A stretch of 64,000 bases of DNA, taken from the NCBI GenBank assembly GCA_963665195.1, contig OY762070.1, forward strand, positions 3,162,001 through 3,226,000. The letters run 5' to 3'. The notes below the pieces were generated by a model. That model saw only the letters and a list, made by a program, of their open reading frames with translations, had not been told where the DNA came from and did no database searches. Both the position numbers and the translations under genes were made by a program. Source of the stretch: VXYL01 sp963665195 (GTDB lineage: Bacteria; Pseudomonadota; Gammaproteobacteria; Pseudomonadales; Azotimanducaceae). Every line of letters starts with the position of its first letter. Position 1 is the first letter of the stretch. Positions 52,062 through 60,119 of the stretch are shown one piece after another.

Positions 52062-53534
52062 TCAACGGCTTAGCTTTCGAGAGAGGTTCCTGTAGTCCTC
52101 TTCGACATCCCGGTCGCTGGCCCTCAGCTGAGCGATCCGGCGACATGCATAGAGCACCGTCGTGTGATCCCGACCGCCGAAGTGATCGCCGATCTCAGGC
52201 AGCGAGTGGTTGGTCAGTTCCTTGGCGAGCGCCATCGCCAGCTGCCGCGGGCGGGCAACGGCCCGGGTTCGCTTGCCGGAGAGCATCTCCGAGAGCTTGA
52301 TGTTGCAGTACTCCGCTACCGTGCGCTGGATCTTGTCGATCGTCACGCGACGACCCTGAATGGCGAACAAGCCGCTCAGCGCCTCGCGCATGAGCCCCAT
52401 CGTGACAGCCGTCTTGCGGTGCTGCGCCGCCGCGATCACTCTGCCGAGCGCCCCTTCCAACTCGCGGATGTTGGAGCGGATGTGCTCGGCGATCTCGAAG
52501 GCCACGTCCTTCGGAATATGAACCCCGGCCGCGTCGCCCTTGTTCTGGAGAATGGCGACCCTGGTCTCCAGTTCCGGCGGCACGACCTCCTGGGTCAAGC
52601 CACCGACGAAGCGAGACTGCAGACGTTCCTCCAGTCCCTCGATCTCGCTCGGATAGCGATCGCTGGTTAGGACGATCGGTCGCCGCCGCTCAAGCACGGC
52701 GTTGAAAACGTGGAAGAAGTTCTCTTGCGAGGCGAGCTTCTTCGCGAAGAAGTGGATGTCGTCGATGAGCAGCACGTCCACCGATCGATAGCGCTGCATG
52801 ACCTCTTGCACGGTGCCGGTCTTCAACCCGGCGACCATGTCGCTGGTGAAGCCTTCGGAGTGCAGGTAGACGACTCTGGCACTGGGCGAGCGGGCCCGGA
52901 TCGCATTCCCGACGGCCTGCATCAGGTGCGTCTTGCCGAGACCCACGCCGCCGTAGAGCAGCAGCGGGTTGTAGGACTGGCCGGGCTTCTCGGCCACTTG
53001 CATGGCGGTCGCCTTGGCCACGTCGTTGGAATTCCCTTCAATGAAGGTCTCGAAGACGTAGGCCGGATTCAGGCGATGCGACTCGGCACCGCTGGCGGGA
53101 TCCGCTTGGCCGACCGGGTGCCGCGGCGCGGCCAAGGGCTTGCCCGGCGTCGATCCCACCTCGCCGACCTGAACATCGACCATCTCCGCGTCCACACGCG
53201 GGTCCAAGGCGGCGACCAGTTCATGGATGCGGGGTAGATACTCGCTAACCACCCGTTCGTGGACGTACCGATTCGGCGCCAGGACCACCCAACCCCGCTG
53301 CTCGCGGCGGGCCTGCAATGGCCGAATCCAGGTGTTGAAGCTCTCCGAAGACAGTTCCGCCTCCAGCCGAACCAAGCACTGCGACCAAACCGAGTCGCCT
53401 GCCGGCCGCTGAGCACCATCGCGATCCTCGCGCCCGCCGCCCGCTGCGCGTCCGCGTGCTTCCTCTGCCACTACTCCCCCCTCAGACGAGCGCCCCGGCA
53501 ATGCTTGGCCGGGGATGTTCTCGTTCTTCTGCAT
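52062..53534 (-). CDS. dnaA: Chromosomal replication initiator DnaA
   Basis: DnaA binds DnaA boxes at the origin and melts it. From the ATG at 53534 the protein is 490 residues. Domain I starts 'VWSQCLVRLEAELSSESFNTWIRPL'. The AAA+ domain has 'LNPAYVFETFIEGNSNDVAKA', Walker A 'GGVGLGKTH' and Walker B 'VLLIDDIHFF'. Domain IV has the helix-turn-helix signature 'FGGRDHTTVLYACRRI'. The first 35 or so residues before domain I are low-complexity, and the start codon is uncertain. It reads away from the origin region. Confidence 0.95.
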   Translation of the reverse strand: MQKNENIPGQALPGRSSEGGVVAEEARGRAAGGGREDRDGAQRPAGDSVWSQCLVRLEAELSSESFNTWIRPLQARREQRGWVVLAPNRYVHERVVSEYLPRIHELVAALDPRVDAEMVDVQVGEVGSTPGKPLAAPRHPVGQADPASGAESHRLNPAYVFETFIEGNSNDVAKATAMQVAEKPGQSYNPLLLYGGVGLGKTHLMQAVGNAIRARSPSARVVYLHSEGFTSDMVAGLKTGTVQEVMQRYRSVDVLLIDDIHFFAKKLASQENFFHVFNAVLERRRPIVLTSDRYPSEIEGLEERLQSRFVGGLTQEVVPPELETRVAILQNKGDAAGVHIPKDVAFEIAEHIRSNIRELEGALGRVIAAAQHRKTAVTMGLMREALSGLFAIQGRRVTIDKIQRTVAEYCNIKLSEMLSGKRTRAVARPRQLAMALAKELTNHSLPEIGDHFGGRDHTTVLYACRRIAQLRASDRDVEEDYRNLSRKLSR

Positions 53535-53709
53535 CGCCCCGGCACGCCACGACGCAAATGTGGCGTAAACCATAACGACACCGCCAGCCCAATGGCAACG
53601 CATTTTCGAGCTTGATAGGGCTTTTTTTGAGATTTCTCGCCAATTCAAAAACTTAGCCCAGCGAACGTCTTGGCGGAACCGCAGCGGCGCAGTGGCGACG
53701 TAAGTAACC

Positions 53710-53718
53710 TGTGGATAA
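53710..53718 (-). promoter_or_regulatory. Perfect DnaA box
   Basis: TGTGGATAA on the plus strand is the reverse complement of the consensus TTATCCACA. It lies about 175 bp upstream of the dnaA start and next to the AT-rich stretch, so it could serve both origin binding and dnaA autoregulation. Confidence 0.8.
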
Positions 53719-54066
53719 TCAAGGGAAAATGGCATACGCGCTGAGAGCAACCGACAGGCGCGGCGATGGCTTGCCACGGACCCCAATTTGTCCACCGGAT
53801 ACTAACAACTACCCTTGTAGGAAATCTGCCATAGCGTCCGTAGGTTATCGCCCTACTCCACAGTCGGACAGCACACCTACTACGACTAGTGGTACGTCTC
53901 TAAATCCTTCATTCGTATTTGGAAACATCCCCATGTCGCCATCTGCACGCCCCGGACCCAGGGTTTGGCGGGCACCAAGCACATCAGCTGGTGTTCATGC
54001 ACAGCGTTCCGGCCACCAACATCCACTAGGGCCTCGCCCGGAGTACGCCCGAGTGCGTCGGTCTCG

Positions 54067-54096
54067 TTGACAGCTGGCGCACGTGGCTCCTACAAT
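54067..54096 (+). promoter_or_regulatory. Sigma-70 promoter for rpmH-rnpA
   Basis: A perfect -35 TTGACA (54067-54072) and TACAAT -10 (54091-54096) are separated by 18 nt. A start near 54103 gives a leader of about 55 nt before rpmH. This is the best consensus promoter seen in the window. Confidence 0.8.
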
Positions 54097-54158
54097 CTCG
54101 CGTCTTCCCACTACCTGCCGGGAGGCCCGCATCCGCTGTCAGCGGCCTGTCATCGCCT

Positions 54159-54293
54159 ATGAAGAGGACTTATCAACCAAGCGTCGTCAAGCGCAAGCGC
54201 AAGCACGGCTTTCGGTCCCGCATGGCCACTCGGAACGGGCGCAAAGTGCTGAGTGCGCGCCGTGCCAAAGGCCGCAAGCGCTTGACCGTTTGA
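54159..54293 (+). CDS. rpmH: 50S ribosomal protein L34
   Basis: A 44-residue, highly basic protein with the universal L34 pattern: 'MKRTYQPSVVKRKRKHGFRS', then 'MATRNGRKVLSARRAKGRKR' and a 'LTV' end. It is part of the large ribosomal subunit. It is followed 3 nt later by rnpA, the invariant bacterial arrangement. No strong Shine-Dalgarno lies at the usual distance; a GGGAGG is about 35 nt upstream. Confidence 0.97.
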   Translation: MKRTYQPSVVKRKRKHGFRSRMATRNGRKVLSARRAKGRKRLTV

Positions 54294-54296
54294 GCC

Positions 54297-54707
54297 TTGG
54301 GTGAACATCGCACGAGAGCCGTCGCGGTCCGCGCCACGTTCAAGCGCCCTAGGCGGCTGCCGGACAAGGCGGCGTTCGACGCGATTCTGCGCCGGCCAGC
54401 TGTCCGGGTCGCCTCCGGGCCACTGTGGCTGTCGGCGGTTCCGGGTTCAACCCCGACCGCGCGGCTGGGTCTCGCTGTCGCGAAGCGCGTTCTGAGACGG
54501 GCGACCATGCGCAACCGCGCCAAGCGGATCATCCGCGAGACGTTTCGTCGGCAGACGGACCTTCCGGCTTGGGACATCGTGGTCGGGATCGCTCGCGGGC
54601 AGCCGGAGATCACCATGGCCGACGTGCATCGCCTGTTCCGTATTGCACGCGACCGGTTTGCCGCCGAATCGGCAAGCAAAGCTCCGGGGAGGGCGGATGA
54701 CTCCTGA
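54297..54707 (+). CDS. rnpA: Ribonuclease P protein component
   Basis: RnpA is the protein cofactor of RNase P that matures tRNA 5' ends. The 136-residue basic protein has 'RRLPDKAAFDAILRR' and the RNR signature 'AKRVLRRATMRNRAKRIIRETFRR'. The start is a TTG 3 nt after the rpmH stop; no better start codon exists before the conserved part. Its end overlaps the yidD start. Confidence 0.93.
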   Translation: MGEHRTRAVAVRATFKRPRRLPDKAAFDAILRRPAVRVASGPLWLSAVPGSTPTARLGLAVAKRVLRRATMRNRAKRIIRETFRRQTDLPAWDIVVGIARGQPEITMADVHRLFRIARDRFAAESASKAPGRADDS

Positions 54708-54978
54708 TGGCGCACCGCTTGCGGAGCCGGATCGCGGCACCATCGCGGCCCGGCTATCGGAGGCCGTGATCGCCTTGTATCGTCGCTGGATCAGTCCGCT
54801 GCTTGGGCGCCACTGCCGCTTCTATCCCAGTTGCTCGGCCTACGCGGCGCAGGCGATTCGCCGCTACGGTGCGTTGCGTGGAGGAGCTTTGGCGGCTCGC
54901 CGGCTCTTGCGCTGCCACCCCTTGCATCCCGGCGGCGTGGATCCCGTACCGGACAGCCCCGGCCATGCTAAGCACTGA
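54697..54978 (+). CDS. yidD: Membrane protein insertion efficiency factor YidD
   Basis: YidD is a small membrane-associated protein that assists YidC-dependent insertion. The 93-residue product has the family core 'ALYRRWISPLLGRHCRFYPSCSAYAAQAIRRYGALRGGALAARRLLRCHPLHPGGVDPVP', with the conserved cysteines and the 'CHP' motif. It overlaps rnpA upstream and yidC downstream, the standard order. The ATG at 54697 is chosen because GGGGAGGGCGG lies just before it. Confidence 0.94.
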   Translation: MTPDGAPLAEPDRGTIAARLSEAVIALYRRWISPLLGRHCRFYPSCSAYAAQAIRRYGALRGGALAARRLLRCHPLHPGGVDPVPDSPGHAKH

Positions 54979-56641
54979 AGTACAGCGCATCGTCCTGCTC
55001 GTCGCCCTCGGTGTCGTGGGCTATCTGCTGTTGCAGGCTTGGAGCCGGGACTATGGCCAGCCCGCAGTGGAACCGGTGTCCCGTGCGCCTCAGACCCTGC
55101 CCGGCGATGCGGTACCGGCGACGACCCCGGAGACGCCAGCGGTGAGCGACCTGCCAAGCGGGGAGGTGGTCGAGGCCGGCGTCGTCCAGGAAACCCCGAG
55201 CGCGGTGGACGAGGGGCGCCTGCTGCATGTGACTACGCCGGTGCAGGAAGTTTGGATAGATCGGCTTGGGGGCGACATCGTCGGGCTGCATCTGCCGCGC
55301 CACCTGCAACGCATCGATGAAGACGTCGGCGTGCGCCTTCTGGACCTTCAATCCGACCGCGTCTATGTGGCACAGAGCGGCTTGATCGGCCGAGACGGCA
55401 TGGACCAGCCGGGTTCGAGGCCGCTGTACCGGGCCGACCGCCGCGAGTACCAGCTAGATAGCGGGACCCTAACTGTGGCCCTCGCCTACCGCTTGGGGGA
55501 CGTGACGGTCGAGAAGCGTTTCGTGTTCCAAGCAGACGACTATCTCGTCGGCGTAGAGTACGAGATCGACAACGGCAGCGCGGCGGATTACCGGGCGCAG
55601 CTATTCGCCCAGTTGAAGCGCGATGACGTGCGCCCGCAGACGGATGGCGGGTTCGGCATGGGCCCGCGGCCCTATCTCGGGGCTGCCTTCACGACGCCGG
55701 ATTCGCGTTACGAGAAGCTGGACTTCGAGGACCTGGCGGACGATGCGTTCCGCGCCAATGTGCAGGGCGGGTGGGCAGCGATCCTCCAGCACTATTTCCT
55801 TGTCGCTTGGGTGGGCGTTGCGGAGCAGGTGAATGCCTACTACGGCCGCTCGTTGAGCGACGGCAACTACGCAGTCGGTTTCGTGGCACCGGAGACGGTG
55901 GTGGCCCCGGGGGATAGCGCGGTGGTGCGCACCGAGCTTTACGCGGGGCCGAAGGTCCAGGACCGCCTTGCCGAGATCGCGCCGAATCTGGAGCTCACGG
56001 TGGACTACGGCATCCTCTGGTGGCTCTCCGTGCCCTTGTTCTACGTGCTGGATGCCATGCACTCTGCCACCGGGAACTGGGGCGTTGCCATCATTCTGCT
56101 TACTCTCGCGGTCAAGATCCTGCTGTATCCACTGGCCTCGGTCGGTTTCAAGTCGATGGCCAAAATGAAGCAGGTGATGCCCCAGGTCAAACGCCTGCAG
56201 GAACGCTACGCGGGCGACCGGCAGAAGCTCACCCAGGAGACGATGGCGCTGTACCGCAAGGAGGGGGCCAATCCGTTCAGCGGCTGCCTGCCGCTGCTCA
56301 TGCAGATGCCGGTGTTCTTCGCCCTCTACTGGGTGCTGTTCGAGAGCGTGGAGCTCCGCCACGCGCCCTTCGCTCTGTGGATCCAGGATCTGGCGGCGCC
56401 GGATCCGTGGTTCGTGCTGCCGATCCTCTATGCCGTCTCGCTGTACGGCATGCAGCTTCTGAGCCCGCCGACCGATCCCATGCAGGCGAAGATCATGAAG
56501 ATGATGCCGATCATCTTCGGCGTGCTGTTCTTCTTCTTCCCGGCGGGCCTCGTGCTCTACTGGCTTGTGAACAACATCCTCTCGCTCGCCCAGCAGTGGT
56601 ACATCACGCGCAAGATCGAGAGGCAGGCGCAGGCAAGCTAG
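54965..56641 (+). CDS. yidC: Membrane protein insertase YidC
   Basis: YidC inserts and folds inner-membrane proteins, alone or with SecYEG. The 558-residue protein has an N-terminal transmembrane anchor ('IVLLVALGVVGYLLLQAW'), a large periplasmic domain (about 60-340) and the conserved C-terminal helices: 'WGVAIILLTLAVKILLYPLASVGFKSMAKM', 'QETMALYRKEGANPFSGCLPLLMQMPVFFALYWVLFESVELR', and 'FFPAGLVLYWLVNNILSLAQQW'. The positively charged C-terminal tail is short. It overlaps yidD by 14 nt. Confidence 0.97.
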   Translation: MLSTEVQRIVLLVALGVVGYLLLQAWSRDYGQPAVEPVSRAPQTLPGDAVPATTPETPAVSDLPSGEVVEAGVVQETPSAVDEGRLLHVTTPVQEVWIDRLGGDIVGLHLPRHLQRIDEDVGVRLLDLQSDRVYVAQSGLIGRDGMDQPGSRPLYRADRREYQLDSGTLTVALAYRLGDVTVEKRFVFQADDYLVGVEYEIDNGSAADYRAQLFAQLKRDDVRPQTDGGFGMGPRPYLGAAFTTPDSRYEKLDFEDLADDAFRANVQGGWAAILQHYFLVAWVGVAEQVNAYYGRSLSDGNYAVGFVAPETVVAPGDSAVVRTELYAGPKVQDRLAEIAPNLELTVDYGILWWLSVPLFYVLDAMHSATGNWGVAIILLTLAVKILLYPLASVGFKSMAKMKQVMPQVKRLQERYAGDRQKLTQETMALYRKEGANPFSGCLPLLMQMPVFFALYWVLFESVELRHAPFALWIQDLAAPDPWFVLPILYAVSLYGMQLLSPPTDPMQAKIMKMMPIIFGVLFFFFPAGLVLYWLVNNILSLAQQWYITRKIERQAQAS

Positions 56642-56662
56642 GGGGCCTCGGGCCGCGGGCCG

Positions 56663-57991
56663 ATGGAAGTGGGTCAAGACACCATCGCCGCCATCGCGAC
56701 GCCGCCCGGCAGAGGCGGCATCGGCATCGTTCGGGTGTCGGGGACCTTGGCCCGCGACATCGCGCTGGCTGTGGTGGGCGCTCTGCCGCGTCCGCGCCAT
56801 GCGACCAAGGCTCGGTTCAAGGATGCCGATGGCAGCGTCATCGACGAGGGGCTGGCGCTGTACTTCCCGGCGCCGCGCTCGTTCACGGGCGAAGACGTGC
56901 TGGAACTGCACGGCCACGGCGGCGTCGTGGTCATGGATCGGCTGCTGGCGCGCGTCTGCGCCGCTGGCGCCCGCATCGCCCGCCCCGGCGAGTTCACCGA
57001 GCGGGCCTTCCTGAACGACAGGATGGACTTGGCGCAGGCCGAGGCCGTGGCGGATCTCATCGATGCCGGCTCGCGGCGCGCGGCGCGGGCGGCGATGCGC
57101 TCTCTCTCCGGGGAGTTTTCGGCACGGGTGGCGGAGCTCGACCAAGCTGTGCTCGATCTGCGCGTCTACATTGAGGCTGCGATCGACTTCGCGGAAGAGG
57201 AGCTCGACTTTCTGGCCGATGGCGAAATCCGCGCGTGCGTTGCGGCCATCGCCGAGAGCATCGACTCGCTGCTGGCCGATTGCCGCCAGGGCGCGGTGCT
57301 GCGCGATGGCTTCGACGTCGTTATCGCCGGACCGCCGAACGTGGGCAAGTCCAGCTTGATGAACCGCCTTCTGGCAGAGAACCGCGCCATCGTCACGGAC
57401 ATTCCCGGCACCACGCGCGACCTGCTGTTCGCCGATGTCGAAGTCGGCGGGGTGCCGGTGCGCTTGACCGACACCGCGGGCCTGCGCAGCGATGTCGGCA
57501 CCGTAGAGGCGATCGGCATCGAGCGCGCCCGCGCCGCGGCTGCCCAGGCGGATCTCGTGCTGGCCGTGTCCGATGACAGGTCGCGAGGCCGCGGCGACGA
57601 ATCGCTTGGCGGCATCGCCGCGGACCGCGTGCTGCCTGTCGCAAACAAGGTGGACTTGAGCGGCGGCGAACCAGGCCGCGGGGCCGATGGCGCGGTACGC
57701 ATTTCCGCGTTGACCGGCGCTGGCCTTCAATCGCTGCGGAATGCCATCGTCGAGCGAGCGGGCGTTCTGCCTGGCGAAGGCGCCTACTTGGCGCGGCAGC
57801 GCCATCTGGATGCGCTAGCGGTCGCGGCCAAACATGTGGCCGAGGCGGAGAGACAGGTTTCTGCCGGCTTTGGCGACCTTGCCGCTGAGGAGCTGCGCGA
57901 GGCGCAAGCGCGGCTCGGCGACATCACGGGCCCCACTAGCGTGGACGACCTGCTCGGCGAGATTTTCGCGAGCTTCTGTATCGGCAAGTAG
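56663..57991 (+). CDS. mnmE: tRNA modification GTPase MnmE
   Basis: MnmE, with MnmG, installs the aminomethyl group on U34 of certain tRNAs using GTP and 5,10-methylene-THF. The 442-residue protein has 'DTIAAIATPPGRGGIGIVRVSG', the folate-binding domain, a G domain with 'AGPPNVGKSSLMNRLL' (G1), 'DTAGLR' (G3) and 'VANKVD' (G4), and the C-terminal 'FCIGK' with catalytic Cys. It follows yidC by 21 bp. The MnmC step of the same pathway is encoded at 15.7 kb. Confidence 0.97.
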   Translation: MEVGQDTIAAIATPPGRGGIGIVRVSGTLARDIALAVVGALPRPRHATKARFKDADGSVIDEGLALYFPAPRSFTGEDVLELHGHGGVVVMDRLLARVCAAGARIARPGEFTERAFLNDRMDLAQAEAVADLIDAGSRRAARAAMRSLSGEFSARVAELDQAVLDLRVYIEAAIDFAEEELDFLADGEIRACVAAIAESIDSLLADCRQGAVLRDGFDVVIAGPPNVGKSSLMNRLLAENRAIVTDIPGTTRDLLFADVEVGGVPVRLTDTAGLRSDVGTVEAIGIERARAAAAQADLVLAVSDDRSRGRGDESLGGIAADRVLPVANKVDLSGGEPGRGADGAVRISALTGAGLQSLRNAIVERAGVLPGEGAYLARQRHLDALAVAAKHVAEAERQVSAGFGDLAAEELREAQARLGDITGPTSVDDLLGEIFASFCIGK

Positions 57992-58029
57992 GGGGTGCCG
58001 AAGCCGGGGCAGGCCGCGGTCCCGCCGAC

Positions 58030-58743
58030 TCAGCAGCCGATGCGCTGCATTCGCTCCAGCGTGGTGCGTCCGTCCGGGTAGTAGCCGACCCGCAACGCCC
58101 GCGCCAGTGCGCGAATCCGCGGCAAGGCGACGGGACGGTAGTCGAGCTGCTCTACGCTGACGTTGATATGCCGCGACGCGCGGGGCGCTTCGCCGTGGGT
58201 ATGGCCATGCACGTTGACGCAATCCGCTGGCACGTCGGCCAGCGGCATGTGCGTGAACAGCAACGGCGGATCGCCGTCCATGCTCAGCACCGAACAGACG
58301 TCGTCGAACCCGTCGACCCGCAGGGTGCCGTTGCCGGTCAGGTCGTGGTTGCCGAACACGAGCAGCTTAGTACGCCCCGCAGAGCTGCGGATGCGCTCCC
58401 AGGTGTGTTCGGCCACGGCCTTGCGCATGGCGATGTCGCCGACGAACAGCAGCGTATCGTCCGGGCCCACCGTGGTCGCCCAGTTCTCGTAGAGCGTGGC
58501 ATCCATGCTCTCGGCGTCGGCGAACGGTCGATCAGCGTAGCGAATGATGTTGCCGTGGCCGAGGTGCAGATCGGACCATACCCAGATGCGGCCGTCGTCC
58601 TTGAGGCCCTTGGCAGGCAGCGCTTGCGCGGCCCGCAGCATGCCGCGGAACTCGCGGCGACTGTGGCGGCCATCGCCGGCGCCCGGACCGCATGCCGCTT
58701 CGATCTGCGCTTCGTACTGGCGCTTCAGGTCGACAGCTTTCAT
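58030..58743 (-). CDS. Metallophosphoesterase (calcineurin-like)
   Basis: A 237-residue phosphoesterase with the dimetal motifs in order: 'WSDLHLGHGNIIRYADRPF' (D-x-H), 'LFVGDIAM' (GD), 'LLVFGNHDLTGNG' (GNH[DE]), 'LFTHMPLADVP' and 'NVHGHTHG' (GHxH). It is cytosolic. The short spacing and 'DLHLGH' start are like the bacterial group that includes phage-encoded phosphoesterases. Its substrate is not known. The ATG at 58743 precedes 'KAVDLKRQYEAQIEAACG'. It lies 13 bp after the acetyltransferase gene. Confidence 0.88.
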   Translation of the reverse strand: MKAVDLKRQYEAQIEAACGPGAGDGRHSRREFRGMLRAAQALPAKGLKDDGRIWVWSDLHLGHGNIIRYADRPFADAESMDATLYENWATTVGPDDTLLFVGDIAMRKAVAEHTWERIRSSAGRTKLLVFGNHDLTGNGTLRVDGFDDVCSVLSMDGDPPLLFTHMPLADVPADCVNVHGHTHGEAPRASRHINVSVEQLDYRPVALPRIRALARALRVGYYPDGRTTLERMQRIGC

Positions 58744-58756
58744 AGTCAGGCCGGGC

Positions 58757-59974
58757 CTAGAAGTGGTCTGGGCAGTGCGGCGCATGGCGGGTGCGGAAGA
58801 CGGCATCGGCTCGCGCGACCGCCTCGGTGGAGCCTTCGAGGAGGCCCCAGTTCGCAAGCTCCCGGGCAGTTCGGAAGCCCGTGAGAAGAGAGGCCAGGCT
58901 CTTGACCGGGAGCCGTATGTCCGCGGCGGCATTGGTGGCTTCGGCATGGGCGCCGTCGCTGCCCGTTTGCAGTCGCCAGATGCCGTCGTTCCACGGCGTC
59001 AGGGGATCGGCGGCGATCTCGATGCTGAGTTCGCCATCGCCTTCGTAGCCCCGTCCGGCGAGCGCCGCGGCAGCGTCGATGACGCGGAACCACGCACCCT
59101 CGCGGTCCTCGGCGCCCAGCAGACGCGGTTCCATGAACAGCTCCGGCGCCGGATCGTCGAGCGGCGCGTTGCCCCACGTCACGCGGCCGACCAAGTCGTG
59201 GCTGGCGATGAAGCGCCACAGCGAGCGGTAGGCGTGCGGATGCAGCCACGCCAGGTCCCTGATCGCCAGGCCTTGGCCGCGAGCGGGGTGGTCGACCTTG
59301 CCAGCGCGGAGCGTGTAGACGACGTAGCCCTGCGGCTGATTCTGGTCGTCGTAGCACACGGCCACCCAGATCGGGCCGTCGGCTGCCACGGGCTCAAGCG
59401 CGTTCTGCAGCCAAAGCGCCTTGGCGCGGTGCAGGTAGCACGAGCGCTCGGCGATGTAATCGATGTAGATGCCCTTGAGAACGTCGTAGGCGCTGTCCAG
59501 CTCGATGCGCCGCACGGGCCATGAGCCGGCGTCGCCATCGTGGAAGCGGATGTCCACGGCGTCGATCGCATAGCGGCGATTGACGGTCGTCATCGCGTAG
59601 CCGTAGCGCTGGTAGATGGCGGCTTGGGAAGCCCACAGCGCGGCCATGGGCTGGCCGGCGTCGCGCATGTCTTGGAATGCCTGGGTGTGGATGCGGCGCA
59701 CCAGCCCTTGGCGGCGGTACTCGGGCTGCGTGCCGATGGTCGAGACGCCGGCCAGCTTCATGGCTCGACCGTTGGCGCGCATGGTGAAGGGGATGTTGCT
59801 GAACGACGATGCCAGCTGGCCATCGTCGAACGCGCACAGCGTCCACTCGGCGCGGTTGGCGGTGGCGATGACGTTGTTCGGCCCATCGCCGAAGCTGCCG
59901 CCGTAGACATAGCCGCCCAGGATGCCGAGGTCCGCCATTTCCTCGGCAGTGGCTTGGCGGATTTCGATGGCCAT
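58757..59974 (-). CDS. Eis-like GNAT N-acetyltransferase
   Basis: A 405-residue protein with the Eis layout: an N-terminal GNAT domain with the acetyl-CoA loop 'TQPEYRRQGLVRRIHTQAFQDMRDAGQP' (R-x-x-G-x-G/L-x), a second GNAT domain ('QGYVVYTLRAGKVD', 'RDLAWLHPHAYRSLWRFIASHD') and a C-terminal sterol-carrier-like domain. Acceptors in this family range from aminoglycosides to lysine side chains; the true substrate here is unknown. A GAGGG precedes the ATG at 59974, with a TAGAAT -10 about 25 nt before a possible transcript start. Confidence 0.85.
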   Translation of the reverse strand: MAIEIRQATAEEMADLGILGGYVYGGSFGDGPNNVIATANRAEWTLCAFDDGQLASSFSNIPFTMRANGRAMKLAGVSTIGTQPEYRRQGLVRRIHTQAFQDMRDAGQPMAALWASQAAIYQRYGYAMTTVNRRYAIDAVDIRFHDGDAGSWPVRRIELDSAYDVLKGIYIDYIAERSCYLHRAKALWLQNALEPVAADGPIWVAVCYDDQNQPQGYVVYTLRAGKVDHPARGQGLAIRDLAWLHPHAYRSLWRFIASHDLVGRVTWGNAPLDDPAPELFMEPRLLGAEDREGAWFRVIDAAAALAGRGYEGDGELSIEIAADPLTPWNDGIWRLQTGSDGAHAEATNAAADIRLPVKSLASLLTGFRTARELANWGLLEGSTEAVARADAVFRTRHAPHCPDHF

Positions 59975-60119
59975 TCGTCGTCCCTCGTTGTCGCGACCGG
60001 GCGGCATTCTAATGGGCGCGCGCCACGCCTGCGCCGGAACCGTGCCGGGCCGCTGCGCCGGGGGGAACGACCGGCGTCGCCAGCCACGGCATGGACTGCG
60101 TGCCGGAAACCGACGATTT

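Larger units (their letters stand above)
53535..54158. other. Candidate chromosomal origin (oriC) region between dnaA and rpmH
   Basis: This 624-bp gap between divergent dnaA and rpmH is the classical gammaproteobacterial origin location. It contains an AT-rich stretch (about 53599-53656, with a run of seven T), a perfect DnaA box at 53710-53718 and two weaker 2-mismatch boxes (TTGTCCACC at 53788-53796; TACTCCACA at 53854-53862). Genes on both sides read outward. Box number is low for a full origin, so this could be partial. No coding sequence is evident. Confidence 0.6.
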
